NCBI GenBank assembly: GCA_035628505.1
Contig: DASPJR010000235.1
Location: 1-32,083 of the forward strand
Length of the DNA stretch: 32,083 bases
Direction of reading: 5' to 3'
From: DASPJR01 sp035628505
Lineage (GTDB): Bacteria; Planctomycetota; SZUA-567; H5-PLA8
Positions 14,099-22,148 of the stretch are shown here, in pieces. The notes beneath the pieces were generated by a model that saw nothing but the letters and a program-made list of their open reading frames with translations, was not told the origin of the DNA and made no database searches. Within the stretch, counting starts at the first letter, position 1. Each line of letters begins with the position of its first letter. The position numbers and the translations under genes are program-made.

Positions 14099-15535
14099 GT
14101 GCGACGCCGGTTTAAAAAAGCTTATTTCGCGCTTTTTATCATTCTCAGTTTCATTGTCATCAATTCTCTTTTCGCCTACTACACGATTCAGATCCTCAAG
14201 GATCGCAACAGCTCAGTCCAGCACACCCTCAACGTCCTGACGCAGTTGCAGCACTGCCGCACCGCGGTGCTGGAGGCGGAAAGCGCCCAGCGTGGTTTTA
14301 TTCTAACCCGGCGGGAAGAATTCCTGCCTGCGTACAGACGAGCTGTCCGGGAGGCGCGGAGCCTGCTCAATGTGCTTGCTCAGGGAACCGCGGACAACCC
14401 GGAGCAGCAGAAGAACGTTGAGCAATTGCGCTCCAGCTTCGATGAACGCTACAGGACCATGCAGGAAAACCTCGCCGTTGTTTCAGAGGGGAAAGCGCCC
14501 ACTCTCGAAATGCTGGAGCACGGCGCGCGGTCAATGGATGCGGTGACACGCTCCATCGATGAGATGAGCGCCGTGGAGAACCGCGTGCTCACAGAGAGAA
14601 CACGACAAGCGCGGCGCGCTTACGAACAACTGATCGCCTCCAGCTTCGTGGCTGCCGTGATCGGCGCGATGCTGGTGCTGGCCGCATTCCTGTTGATTAT
14701 GCGCGCTTTTGCCGCGCGGGAGAAGCACGCGCAGGCACTTGAGGCTGCGGCAGCCGAGCTGCGCGCCAGCGAAGAAAAGTTGCGGCGGCTCAATGAGAGC
14801 CTCGAACAACGCGTCGCTGAACGGACTGCGCAGCTTCAGGAGATAAACGAAGAACTCAAGGCATTCTCCTATACCCTCGCGCACGATCTGCGCGCGCCGC
14901 TGCGCGGCATGCAGGGGTTTGCCCAGGCGCTGCTGGAAGACAACAACGATCAGCTGGATGCAAGCGGCCGGGAGTACCTGGCGCACATCAGCCAGAGCGC
15001 CCGCCGCTTGGATGAACTGATCCGTGACCTGCTCGAATACAGTAAGGTTGGTCGTGAAAACCTGCAATTGGTGGCTACCCCGATACGTCCAATAATCAAC
15101 GATGCGCTGGAACAGAATCGGGCAGCCATTGAAGCGTATAAAGCTAAAATTGAGCTGGATGAGAACTCTCTGGAACGTGCGGTGCTCGCGCAACGGCCTA
15201 CGCTGGTGCAAGCCGTAGCTAACCTCTTCTCAAACGCAGTGAAATTTGTGCACTCAAGTTCCGATCCGGTAATCAAAGTGCATGGTGAGATACGCGGCCC
15301 TCGATTCCGCCTCTGGATAGAGGATAACGGCATTGGCATTGCGCCCGAGCATCTGGAGCGCATCTTCCGCCCGTTTGAGCGCCTTCACGGGATGGACCGC
15401 TATCCTGGAACGGGCATCGGACTGGCAATCGTACGCAAGGCGCTTGAACGGATGGGGGGAGCGGCTGGAGTTGAATCCAAGGTGGAAAGCGGAAGCCGCT
15501 TCTGGATTGAACTCCCTTTGGCTCGAGGGCCCTAA
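14099..15535 (+). CDS. CHASE3-domain membrane histidine kinase
   Basis: A 478-residue membrane sensor kinase. Helix 1 (8-28) and helix 2 (181-203) flank an extracytoplasmic CHASE3 domain (30-175, with the AESAQRGFILTRREEFLPAYRRA signature). Then follow a coiled coil (210-250), HisKA of the bacteriophytochrome-like type (FSYTLAHDLRAPLRGMQGF, phosphoacceptor H262), and HATPase_c (365-475; N379, EDNGIGI, GTGIGLAI). The GTG start at 14099 follows GGGAG eleven bases upstream, a weak site. It is followed two bases later by a receiver gene and then a hybrid kinase, so it heads a signalling operon. The CHASE3 ligand is unknown. Confidence 0.93.
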   Translation: MRRRFKKAYFALFIILSFIVINSLFAYYTIQILKDRNSSVQHTLNVLTQLQHCRTAVLEAESAQRGFILTRREEFLPAYRRAVREARSLLNVLAQGTADNPEQQKNVEQLRSSFDERYRTMQENLAVVSEGKAPTLEMLEHGARSMDAVTRSIDEMSAVENRVLTERTRQARRAYEQLIASSFVAAVIGAMLVLAAFLLIMRAFAAREKHAQALEAAAAELRASEEKLRRLNESLEQRVAERTAQLQEINEELKAFSYTLAHDLRAPLRGMQGFAQALLEDNNDQLDASGREYLAHISQSARRLDELIRDLLEYSKVGRENLQLVATPIRPIINDALEQNRAAIEAYKAKIELDENSLERAVLAQRPTLVQAVANLFSNAVKFVHSSSDPVIKVHGEIRGPRFRLWIEDNGIGIAPEHLERIFRPFERLHGMDRYPGTGIGLAIVRKALERMGGAAGVESKVESGSRFWIELPLARGP

Positions 15536-15537
15536 AC

Positions 15538-15987
15538 GTGAACTCTTCGGAAAGTCACACGGTCCTTCTGGTCGAAGACGAGCCGCACGATATTCTACTC
15601 ACCCGCCGCGCGTTCAAGAAGGCAGGAATCCACTGTGACCTGCGTGTCGTAACCAATGGCGACGAGGCTGTCGATTACCTGGGGGGCACCGGTAACTTCG
15701 CAGATCGCACAAAATTCCCGCTGCCGGCGCTGGTACTGCTGGATCTGAAGCTGCCACGTCGCTGCGGACTGGATGTCCTGGAGTGGGTGCGCAGCAGAGA
15801 CATCCTGCGGCGTATGCCGGTGGTTATCCTGACCTCTTCGCGCGAGTCCGAGGATCTGAGCAGGGCCTATGACCTGGGAGCCAACTCTTATTTACTCAAG
15901 CCGGTCAGCTTTGACGATCTGACGAGAATGCTAACGACGGTGAATCTCTACTGGCTGAATACGATCGAACTGCCGCCGATGGTGTGA
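15538..15987 (+). CDS. Rcp1-like single-domain response regulator
   Basis: A 149-residue stand-alone receiver of the Rcp1 type usually paired with phytochrome-like kinases. Motifs: acidic pair in VLLVEDEPHDILLTRRAF, phosphoacceptor D69 in LVLLDLKLP, T99 in VVILTSS, K121 in YLLKPVSF. It has the extra loop of this subfamily (GTGNFADRTKFPLP) and no output domain. The GTG start at 15538 lies two bases after the kinase stop and the next gene starts three bases after this stop, so translation is probably coupled. It likely receives phosphate from the CHASE3 kinase and relays it, perhaps to the hybrid kinase that follows. Confidence 0.92.
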   Translation: MNSSESHTVLLVEDEPHDILLTRRAFKKAGIHCDLRVVTNGDEAVDYLGGTGNFADRTKFPLPALVLLDLKLPRRCGLDVLEWVRSRDILRRMPVVILTSSRESEDLSRAYDLGANSYLLKPVSFDDLTRMLTTVNLYWLNTIELPPMV

Positions 15988-15990
15988 GCT

Positions 15991-17568
15991 ATGCCAAACC
16001 GACTCCGGCTGGTTGACAACCCCACGGATCGCGCGCTGATCCTGAGGGAACTCGAAAACGAATTGCAGAATGTACAGGCGATCACGATCGCCGATGAACC
16101 GGAGTTCGACGCGCTGCTCAGTGGACCTGAACCAGACTGCGTCATCACCGATCACTCTCTGGGCTGGAGCAACGGGCTGCGCATCACAAACAACTGCAAA
16201 GCGCGCTGGCCGTTCTGCCCCATCATTATGTTTACAGGAACCGGCAGCGAAGAGATCGCCGTGCGCGGCATGAAAGAGGGCTTGGATGATTACATCATCA
16301 AGGCGCCGCAGCAATATTATAAGCTGCGCGCCGCCGTGAAACGCTCGCTGCACCTGGCTCAAGCCAAACGCCAGGCCGTCGCGCTTCAGAGTGAACGCGA
16401 AGTGCTGCTCGCGCGAGAAACCGAGCTGCGCAAAAAAGCCGAAGATGCCAATCGCGCGAAAGATGAATTCCTGGCGACGATCAGCCATGAACTGCGCACG
16501 CCGCTGACGCCGATGCTCGGCTGGGTTCGCATGCTGCGCTCGCGCAATCTCACTGATCCGGTGGCTGTGCGGGGCTTGGAAGTGATTGAACGCAATGTAC
16601 TGGCGCAGACGCACTTGATTGAAGATCTGCTCGACGTCAGCCGCATTGTTACCGGAAAGCTGGAGCTGCACATTCAGCCGCTGAACCTGATCGAGCTGAC
16701 GCAAAGCGCCATTGCCTCCATCAAGCCGAATGCCGACGCACGGAACATTTCGCTTGTCGTCGAGGAGAATACGCCTACCGAATGTGTTCTCGGCGACCGC
16801 GAACGGCTGCAGCAGGTGCTCTGGAATCTGCTCAGCAACGCGATCAAGTTTACTCCTCCTGGAGGAACAGTGGCCGTTCGCCTGTCTCAGGAAGAATCGA
16901 AGGCCACCGTCCAGGTCTCAGACAATGGTGAAGGAATCGAGCCCGCGTTCGTACCTTATCTTTTTGACCGCTTCACGCAGGCAGACGCTTCGACGACCCG
17001 GCGCCATGGCGGATTGGGGCTCGGGCTTGCCATCGTACGACATCTGGTCGAACTGCATGGAGGATCGGTGCAGGCGCACAGTGATGGCAGGGGCAAAGGC
17101 GCCAGGTTTACCGTCTGCCTGCCAGCCAGCGCAGACCAGACGATGCCGCCGCGCTCCGAGGAACGACAGGATCAGCCCGGTCCAGATCCAAGCCTTTTGC
17201 GTAATAAGAAGCTGTTGATCGTGGACGACGATGGAGACACACGCGAACTGCTGCGCTATGCGCTCACGCAGTGGGGCGCCGACGTCGTTACAGCCAGTAC
17301 GGCGCAGGAGGCCGTGGACAAGCTTAAATCCAATCGCGTGCAGCTCGTTCTTTCTGATATCGGCATGGAAGATCACGACGGCTATTGGCTGCTGCACAAG
17401 ATCAAGCAGGAACATCCGACGCTACCCGTAATCGCCCTGACCGCTTACGCCAGGCCAGAAGACGAGGATCAGGCACGGCGCAGCGGCTTTGACGCGTTTA
17501 TCACCAAGCCACTTGAGCCCGCCAGTATTGCCAGCATCGTAGCAAAGAATCTGGGAACCAGAACCTGA
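15991..17568 (+). CDS. Hybrid histidine kinase (REC-HisKA-HATPase-REC)
   Basis: A 525-residue soluble hybrid kinase. It has an N-terminal receiver-like domain (4-120), a coiled linker (120-158), HisKA (158-222; H166 in ATISHELRTPLTPMLGW), HATPase_c (265-378; N283, DNGEGI, GLGLGLAI) and a C-terminal receiver (405-520; VDDDGD, phosphoacceptor D456 in VLSDIGMED, K506 in ITKPLEP). The N-terminal receiver is irregular: it begins LRLVDNPTDRAL, lacking one of the two acidic residues before D9, though D54 (VITDHSL) and K104 (IIKAP) remain. It is the last gene of the three-gene phosphorelay cassette; the tRNA promoter follows 35 bases later. Confidence 0.92.
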   Translation: MPNRLRLVDNPTDRALILRELENELQNVQAITIADEPEFDALLSGPEPDCVITDHSLGWSNGLRITNNCKARWPFCPIIMFTGTGSEEIAVRGMKEGLDDYIIKAPQQYYKLRAAVKRSLHLAQAKRQAVALQSEREVLLARETELRKKAEDANRAKDEFLATISHELRTPLTPMLGWVRMLRSRNLTDPVAVRGLEVIERNVLAQTHLIEDLLDVSRIVTGKLELHIQPLNLIELTQSAIASIKPNADARNISLVVEENTPTECVLGDRERLQQVLWNLLSNAIKFTPPGGTVAVRLSQEESKATVQVSDNGEGIEPAFVPYLFDRFTQADASTTRRHGGLGLGLAIVRHLVELHGGSVQAHSDGRGKGARFTVCLPASADQTMPPRSEERQDQPGPDPSLLRNKKLLIVDDDGDTRELLRYALTQWGADVVTASTAQEAVDKLKSNRVQLVLSDIGMEDHDGYWLLHKIKQEHPTLPVIALTAYARPEDEDQARRSGFDAFITKPLEPASIASIVAKNLGTRT

Positions 17569-17602
17569 GCCGCGGAGCAAGGGAACGAAATACCGTCAGC
17601 GC

Positions 17603-17631
17603 TTGACGAGGCGCGATTTGCGGTGTAACTT
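17603..17631 (+). promoter_or_regulatory. Sigma-70-type promoter for tRNA-Val
   Basis: TTGACG (17603-17608) and TAACTT (17626-17631) are separated by exactly 17 bases, and the tRNA begins 12 bases after the -10 box. This is the clearest promoter in the window. Confidence 0.75.
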
Positions 17632-17643
17632 TTCCTGTTCCCT

Positions 17644-17720
17644 GGGCGCTTAGCTCAGCTGGTTAGAGCGCGTGGATCACACCCACGAGGTCAGGGGTTC
17701 GAGTCCCTTAGCGCCCACCA
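17644..17720 (+). tRNA. tRNA-Val (anticodon CAC)
   Basis: A complete cloverleaf can be folded: acceptor GGGCGCT/AGCGCCC, D stem GCTC/GAGC, anticodon stem CGTGG/CCACG with loop ATCACAC (anticodon CAC, reading GUG), T stem AGGGG/CCCTT with loop TTCGAGT, discriminator A, and an encoded CCA end. It stands alone, with its own promoter, downstream of the phosphorelay operon. Confidence 0.95.
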
Positions 17721-17753
17721 TTCTCCCTTCACACAACAGCGGACAGTAACGCG

Positions 17754-17785
17754 GCTTCATCGTCCTGACAGCAGATAGTAGCGAC
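17754..17785 (+). repeat. 32-nt direct repeat, copy 1 (left of CotH gene)
   Basis: This block, beginning GCTTCATCGTCCTGACAGCA and ending GATAGTAGCGAC, is identical over 32 bases to 20134-20165 in the same orientation. Similarity continues with TCCGATGG and TTCGGAGCG on the 3' side, so the full unit is about 60-70 bases and diverging. It starts 33 bases after the tRNA-Val. No integrase or terminal inverted repeats accompany it. Confidence 0.8.
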
Positions 17786-17948
17786 AGATCCGATGGATCT
17801 GAGTCAGGATCGGTTCGGAGCGAACGGACACTAGCGCACTTCCAACGTCTACCTAATGTATGTTGATAGGAACACAGAGTCAGCACAGGGGAGTTCGAGT
17901 AGGGTAGTCACTAGATTGCGGCGCGGCTGTGCCGTATCGTAAACGCGC

Positions 17949-20030
17949 ATGAACACCCATTGCCCTCGATCCCCTGTGCTAACGCTGGGCCTTTTTCTTT
18001 GGGCCGGTCTCATCGCACCTTCAGCGATGGCGGCGATCAACGATGTGCGGCATTCCCCGGTCCAGCCGCGATCGAACCAGACGGTGCTCATTACAGCCCG
18101 CATCGATCCGCTGCCGCAGAATGCGATTGTGCGCGTGCAATTACAAACCGTCGCACCGGGTCAGTACATTCGCAAGAGCGATCCCGCTTACGAGAAAGAG
18201 TGGACCGCCTTCCAGATGAAGGACGATGGCCAGGCGGGCGATGCCAAGGCGAATGATGGCGTCTTCACCGTGCAGATCCCTGCCGATCAGCAGAAGCATC
18301 GCACGCTGTATCGCTACCGCATCACCGTCACCGATAGCCAGGGCAAGAGCGAGATCGCTCCCGACGCGAAAGCGGGCAGCCCGAATTTCGCGTGGTTCTG
18401 CTACGACGGTGTTCCCGCCTGGGCTGGCAGCCGCGAGCCGGGCAAACCTGCCCGCCAGTTCAGTGCTGCATTCTTGAGCACCATCGAGCCCTACCACCTG
18501 ATCGCCCGCGCCGAGGATGTGGCCACCAGCCAGTGGGATGGCAACGCCCACAAGAAACGATTCCCCGGCACTTTCGTCTACAGCGGCATCGTCTACGACC
18601 ACATCGCATTCCACAACCGAGGCCAAGGCAGCGCGCATATCAGCGGCAAGAATAAATGGGCCTTGAAATTCAATGCCGATCAGCCCGTGCCTCTCAAGGA
18701 CAACACTGGCAAACCGTACCTCACCCGGTGGACTGGCGTGGACCTCAACCCCGGCACCCACACGCCATACCTGCCCGTTCTTCGCGGCATTGCCGGGCTC
18801 GATGAGGCGGTTTCCTTCCGCTCCCATCAGCTGGTGGGCGTGCCCAGCTCCTCAACGCATTGGGTTCATTTTCGCGTGATCGATGGTGCCGCCGAGGCTT
18901 CGAATAAAGACCAGCACGAAGGTGATCTCTGGGGCCTCTACCTGGCCGTCGGCGACATCGATGAGGAACTGCTCGCCGAGCAGCTGCTGCCCGATGGGCT
19001 GCTTGTGAGCATTCAAAGCGGCATCAAGCATCAGCCGAAAGGCGTTACCGATGGCCAGAAGCAATGGGAGCAGTTCATCGGCACCGCGCGGTCCGACCCC
19101 AAGGAAGACTGGTGGCGGGCCAACCTGCACCTGCCTAATTATTTCAGTTTTCATGCGATCAATCGATTGATCGGAAACGTCGACATTCGGCCCGATGGCA
19201 ACCACGGCTACTACCGCGCCCCGGATGGGAAATGGAGCCCAATCCCGTGGGACAATGACATGTGCTTTGTCCCGCGCCACCATCAGCCCGGTCACATCGA
19301 TGCGGTCCGCGCTCTCAATCATGCGGGAATCAAACTCGAATATCAGAACCGTGCGCGTGAAATCCTCGACCTGTTCGCTGCCGATGCAACGCCCACAGGC
19401 GGGCAGATCGGACAGCTCGTCGCGGAGCTGGGCAGTGTGATTTCGCCTGCCGGTCATGAAACGAACTGGGCCCAGCTCGATGAGGCGATGTGGAACTCGC
19501 ACCCGCGCTTCAATCAGAAGGGCAGCTATTTCGTGAACCCCGCCTTTGCCGATCATTTTGGCGGCCGCTGGGAGCGAAAACTTGCGACCAATGATTTCCA
19601 GGGATTCCAGAAATATCTCGTGGATTTCTGCACCGACTCAAGACCCGGTAAAAATTACGCACCCAACGATGGCAACCCTGTCGGTTACGGCTGGGGCTAT
19701 GTCGCCCATGAGGCCCGGGATGACAAAATCCCGCCGCGGCCGGCGGTTTTGAGTGGTGTCCGGCCAGGCGTCTGGCAGTACCGCATCAAGCCGATGGAAA
19801 ATGCCGCGGGCAAGCTGCGCGTCGAATGGCGCGTCGGCCGTATTGGTGTTCAGCGGTATGAAATCCAGGAGCACTGGCGATCAACGGAGATTTTGAAACC
19901 CGATCAGCCGGTGGTTATCGCGCCGCATGTGTTCAAGGAGCCGGGAACGTACCGCGTTCGCGCCAGGCTTCACGATGAGGCCAATCGAGCCGGTCATTGG
20001 AGCGAGGCGGTCGTTGAGGTGGTGAAGTAA
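17949..20030 (+). CDS. Exported CotH-kinase family protein
   Basis: A 693-residue exported protein. It has a signal peptide (1-28, cut near AMA-AIN) and an N-terminal Ig-like segment (30-140: SPVQPRSNQTVLITARI, DDGQAGDAKANDGVFTVQIP). The CotH domain (about 170-500) holds the nucleotide-binding hallmarks NVDIRPDGNHGYYRAPDGKW, then IPWDNDMCF, from residue 410. A second beta-rich domain (600-693) closes it. CotH proteins are atypical kinases that phosphorylate coat or surface proteins; eukaryotic-like secreted relatives occur widely in planctomycetes, usually with unknown substrate. ATG at 17949 lacks a clear ribosome site but gives a good signal peptide. The gene lies alone between two copies of a 32-nt direct repeat and converges on the exported cluster at 20234. 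Confidence 0.85.
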   Translation: MNTHCPRSPVLTLGLFLWAGLIAPSAMAAINDVRHSPVQPRSNQTVLITARIDPLPQNAIVRVQLQTVAPGQYIRKSDPAYEKEWTAFQMKDDGQAGDAKANDGVFTVQIPADQQKHRTLYRYRITVTDSQGKSEIAPDAKAGSPNFAWFCYDGVPAWAGSREPGKPARQFSAAFLSTIEPYHLIARAEDVATSQWDGNAHKKRFPGTFVYSGIVYDHIAFHNRGQGSAHISGKNKWALKFNADQPVPLKDNTGKPYLTRWTGVDLNPGTHTPYLPVLRGIAGLDEAVSFRSHQLVGVPSSSTHWVHFRVIDGAAEASNKDQHEGDLWGLYLAVGDIDEELLAEQLLPDGLLVSIQSGIKHQPKGVTDGQKQWEQFIGTARSDPKEDWWRANLHLPNYFSFHAINRLIGNVDIRPDGNHGYYRAPDGKWSPIPWDNDMCFVPRHHQPGHIDAVRALNHAGIKLEYQNRAREILDLFAADATPTGGQIGQLVAELGSVISPAGHETNWAQLDEAMWNSHPRFNQKGSYFVNPAFADHFGGRWERKLATNDFQGFQKYLVDFCTDSRPGKNYAPNDGNPVGYGWGYVAHEARDDKIPPRPAVLSGVRPGVWQYRIKPMENAAGKLRVEWRVGRIGVQRYEIQEHWRSTEILKPDQPVVIAPHVFKEPGTYRVRARLHDEANRAGHWSEAVVEVVK

Positions 20031-20036
20031 CGCGGG

Positions 20037-20070
20037 TCGCCGTTCGGAATTCAGAGCGAACCGAAGGCGA
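20037..20070 (+). terminator. Possible hairpin terminator after CotH gene
   Basis: TCGCC-g-TTCGG (20037-20047) pairs with CCGAAGGCGA (20061-20070), a 10-bp stem with one bulged G and a 13-base loop, seven bases after the stop codon. There is only a short AAAA run and no U-tract, so it may be a rho-dependent end or only an mRNA-stabilising hairpin. Confidence 0.4.
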
Positions 20071-20133
20071 TCGAAAACCCCTCCTGGCGGCGGACCCTAT
20101 CTAAACCGATTAAAGAGTTCATCCAATAGCGCC

Positions 20134-20165
20134 GCTTCATCGTCCTGACAGCAGATAGTAGCGAC
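20134..20165 (+). repeat. 32-nt direct repeat, copy 2 (right of CotH gene)
   Basis: Identical over 32 bases to 17754-17785, same orientation, in the gap between the converging CotH and MORN genes. The downstream TCCGATGG and TTCGGAGCG also recur. The repeat distance is 2380 bases and encloses a single gene. Confidence 0.8.
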
Positions 20166-20233
20166 CGGTCCGATGGTTCGTGAGTTGGGTCTTCGGAGCG
20201 TTGGAACCGGAAAAAGAATCTTTGCTTTTTTAC

Positions 20234-21091
20234 TTACGGCCCGCGCTCATTTCGAACGAGGGGTCCGATGTCTGCGGCGTTCTTCTGAAGGGCTTGTTCG
20301 AAGAGTAATAGGTAGTTTTCTGGTTTGGCTTCGAGCTTGTGAAGCGCAGGATCGGATTTCGCGCTTTCTTCATACGCGGCTCGATCGACTTCCAGTCCGT
20401 TCACGAACAGGATGACGTTAATGATGGGCTTTCCTGCGGCGTCCCGCGTCATCAAGTCGAACGTTACGCCATGAAGTTTCCCGTTTTCATTGTAAGATCC
20501 GAAACCCATTGGCGTGCCATCCGCCAACCACGCCAGTGAAGCGCCATTCAACTTGCCATTATCATAGCGATTGAAAAACTGTATTTGCCCCGTGTCGTAA
20601 TACCCGCGCGAGACGCCATGCATTTTGCCTTCGTTGAAGCGCGTCTCTTCGCAAATAGCGCCATTGGAATGAAACATCTTCCGAACACCGGTTCCATTCT
20701 CCATCGCATAGTTCGCAACCAGTTTTCCCGATTCGTCCCACTCTTTGAACACTCCATGCATCTGGCCGGCTGAATAATGAGACTCCGCGAGATGCTTGCC
20801 ATCCGGGTACCAGCGCCGAGATACTCCATGTGGGACCTGGTCTTTCAGAAAGTTGCGCTGGATCAGCTTGCCTTCTTTCGTGTACTGCTCCTGGATGGCC
20901 AGCGATGCATCGGTCTTGTGCTGATGGTAGACAGTCGAGCCGCCATCACGCTTCTTAACCGTGCGCTGGCGCTGGTAGTCGCTGGTAACTTCGTGCGTAA
21001 AGTAGGGATCCTCCCCTGCAATAACGCTCAGCGCGGTCAGCAGCAAAATCGCGGAGGCGGTCAGCAGCAGTCGCAGTGAATTCGCAGACAT
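20234..21091 (-). CDS. Exported MORN_2/YwqK-type repeat protein
   Basis: A 285-residue protein with a signal peptide (cut near VIA-GED, about residue 25). About five repeats of 23-24 residues follow (87-210), each of the form HGV-x-(R/K)-x-(W/Y/F)-x3-G, then a charged beta strand and Gxx: HGVSRRWYPDGK, HGVFKEWDESGK, GVRKMFHSNGA, HGVSRGYYDTGQ, NGASLAWLADGT. These are MORN_2 repeats as in YwqK-family proteins, some of which are encoded as partners of secreted toxins in Bacillus; the antitoxin label is a family name, not proof. The stop of the upstream transglutaminase-like gene is 10 bases away, so the two are cotranscribed. It is the last gene of the exported cluster. Confidence 0.85.
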   Translation of the reverse strand: MSANSLRLLLTASAILLLTALSVIAGEDPYFTHEVTSDYQRQRTVKKRDGGSTVYHQHKTDASLAIQEQYTKEGKLIQRNFLKDQVPHGVSRRWYPDGKHLAESHYSAGQMHGVFKEWDESGKLVANYAMENGTGVRKMFHSNGAICEETRFNEGKMHGVSRGYYDTGQIQFFNRYDNGKLNGASLAWLADGTPMGFGSYNENGKLHGVTFDLMTRDAAGKPIINVILFVNGLEVDRAAYEESAKSDPALHKLEAKPENYLLLFEQALQKNAADIGPLVRNERGP

Positions 21092-21101
21092 CCAGGCAGC
21101 C

Positions 21102-22118
21102 TCAGTTGGTGATGCGGCGATAACTGTCAGCGCGGAAAATGATCAGGCGATCCGCGATCGCTCCAGCAGGTAACGGCGGGATCTGGTTTTTGTCGATCAA
21201 AGGCTTGAAGTGCTTATTATACGTGGTGCGCAGCACTTCGCGCATTTCCGCTTCGGTACTGGCGTCTATTCCCAGTCCTTCGAACTTGCTGTCCCCAATG
21301 TACAGCGCATTTTCGCCCTGGTAATTGTAATGGCTTCCCGGCTTCAGTAGAGAATTTTTTTTGGCCTTCTCGCTCTTGATAATGTCTCCGTAATTATAGT
21401 TCTGCATGTACAGCCAGTCGCCTGGAATGAGGGTGCTTTTATCGGCAGAGGCGAGTACGTGCCCACTGCCGCCCGAACTCATGCGGAGGTCAGCCGCTCC
21501 CGGATGGCGTTTGTTGAATGCGGCTTCGCCGAGAGCCTGGGAAGAACCCCACCAGATGCACGCTTGTATGGCGCCGTAACATTCGCCATTTGTCTTGTTT
21601 GAACCATCGCACAGACTGACGACCGCCGTATATGTTGGACCTTTGACCTGGCGAAACAGGAAGACTTCGCCATCCGGATTCATCCACTCGGGAGCAGTGG
21701 TCATTTTCGGCGTATCGTACCAGTAGAATTGCCGCGTATTCATGTCGCGCATCTTTTCGCAGGCCTTCAGACGCAGCACGACATTCGCATCTAAATCGGC
21801 CACTGTTCTAAACGAAAACAACTCGTTCGAATTCATCATTTTTTGGACGATTTCTTTGCGCACCGCATCGGCTTCAAGCCGCTTGATTGCGTTGACAATG
21901 GCGGCAATCTCTGCCGCAGTTTTATTGGTGACATCGTTCCCGCTATCCCAGACCTCGCCCTTGCGCCGGTCAGGCGGTACAGATGCAAACCGCAGGTATT
22001 TAAGGTAATCAACGTCCGTCTTCGCGACCGGGACAAGATTGATCCTGATGCCAGCCTGCGCAATGGCGCAAGTCTGCAGCAGGCAAAATGACAAAAGCCA
22101 GAAGACACGGTATTTCAT
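21102..22118 (-). CDS. Exported Tgl-like protein-glutamine gamma-glutamyltransferase
   Basis: A 338-residue exported protein (signal MKYRVFWLLSFCLLQTCAIAQA). Its body can be aligned by eye with Bacillus Tgl, the spore-coat transglutaminase that forms isopeptide bonds between Gln and Lys side chains. Matching segments are NELFSFRTVADLDANVVLRLKA, GECYGAIQACIWWGSSQALGE (Tgl: FECATAIVIIYYLALIDTIGE), PGDWLYMQN and YQGENALYIGDSKFEGLGI (Tgl: WRGENVILLGEDKYFAHGLGI). The catalytic pair Glu-Cys is E179-C180 and the second acidic residue E269, in this numbering. ATG at 22118 has GAGGGG just upstream; an earlier ATG at 22136 lacks a ribosome site. It lies between the HYR giant (30 bases) and the MORN gene (10 bases). 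Activity is not proven. Confidence 0.72.
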   Translation of the reverse strand: MKYRVFWLLSFCLLQTCAIAQAGIRINLVPVAKTDVDYLKYLRFASVPPDRRKGEVWDSGNDVTNKTAAEIAAIVNAIKRLEADAVRKEIVQKMMNSNELFSFRTVADLDANVVLRLKACEKMRDMNTRQFYWYDTPKMTTAPEWMNPDGEVFLFRQVKGPTYTAVVSLCDGSNKTNGECYGAIQACIWWGSSQALGEAAFNKRHPGAADLRMSSGGSGHVLASADKSTLIPGDWLYMQNYNYGDIIKSEKAKKNSLLKPGSHYNYQGENALYIGDSKFEGLGIDASTEAEMREVLRTTYNKHFKPLIDKNQIPPLPAGAIADRLIIFRADSYRRITN

Positions 22119-22148
22119 GAAGCCCCTCAACATCATTTACGTCGTCAG

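Noticed and set aside
17677..17886. 69-residue minus-strand frame ending AKGLEPLTSWV
   Set aside because: The C-terminus is the antisense translation of the tRNA-Val gene, a well-known false protein; the rest covers the 32-nt repeat.
17754..20165. attL/attR of an integrative element at tRNA-Val
   Set aside because: The repeats do not copy the tRNA 3' end and there is no integrase in the 2.4-kb interval.
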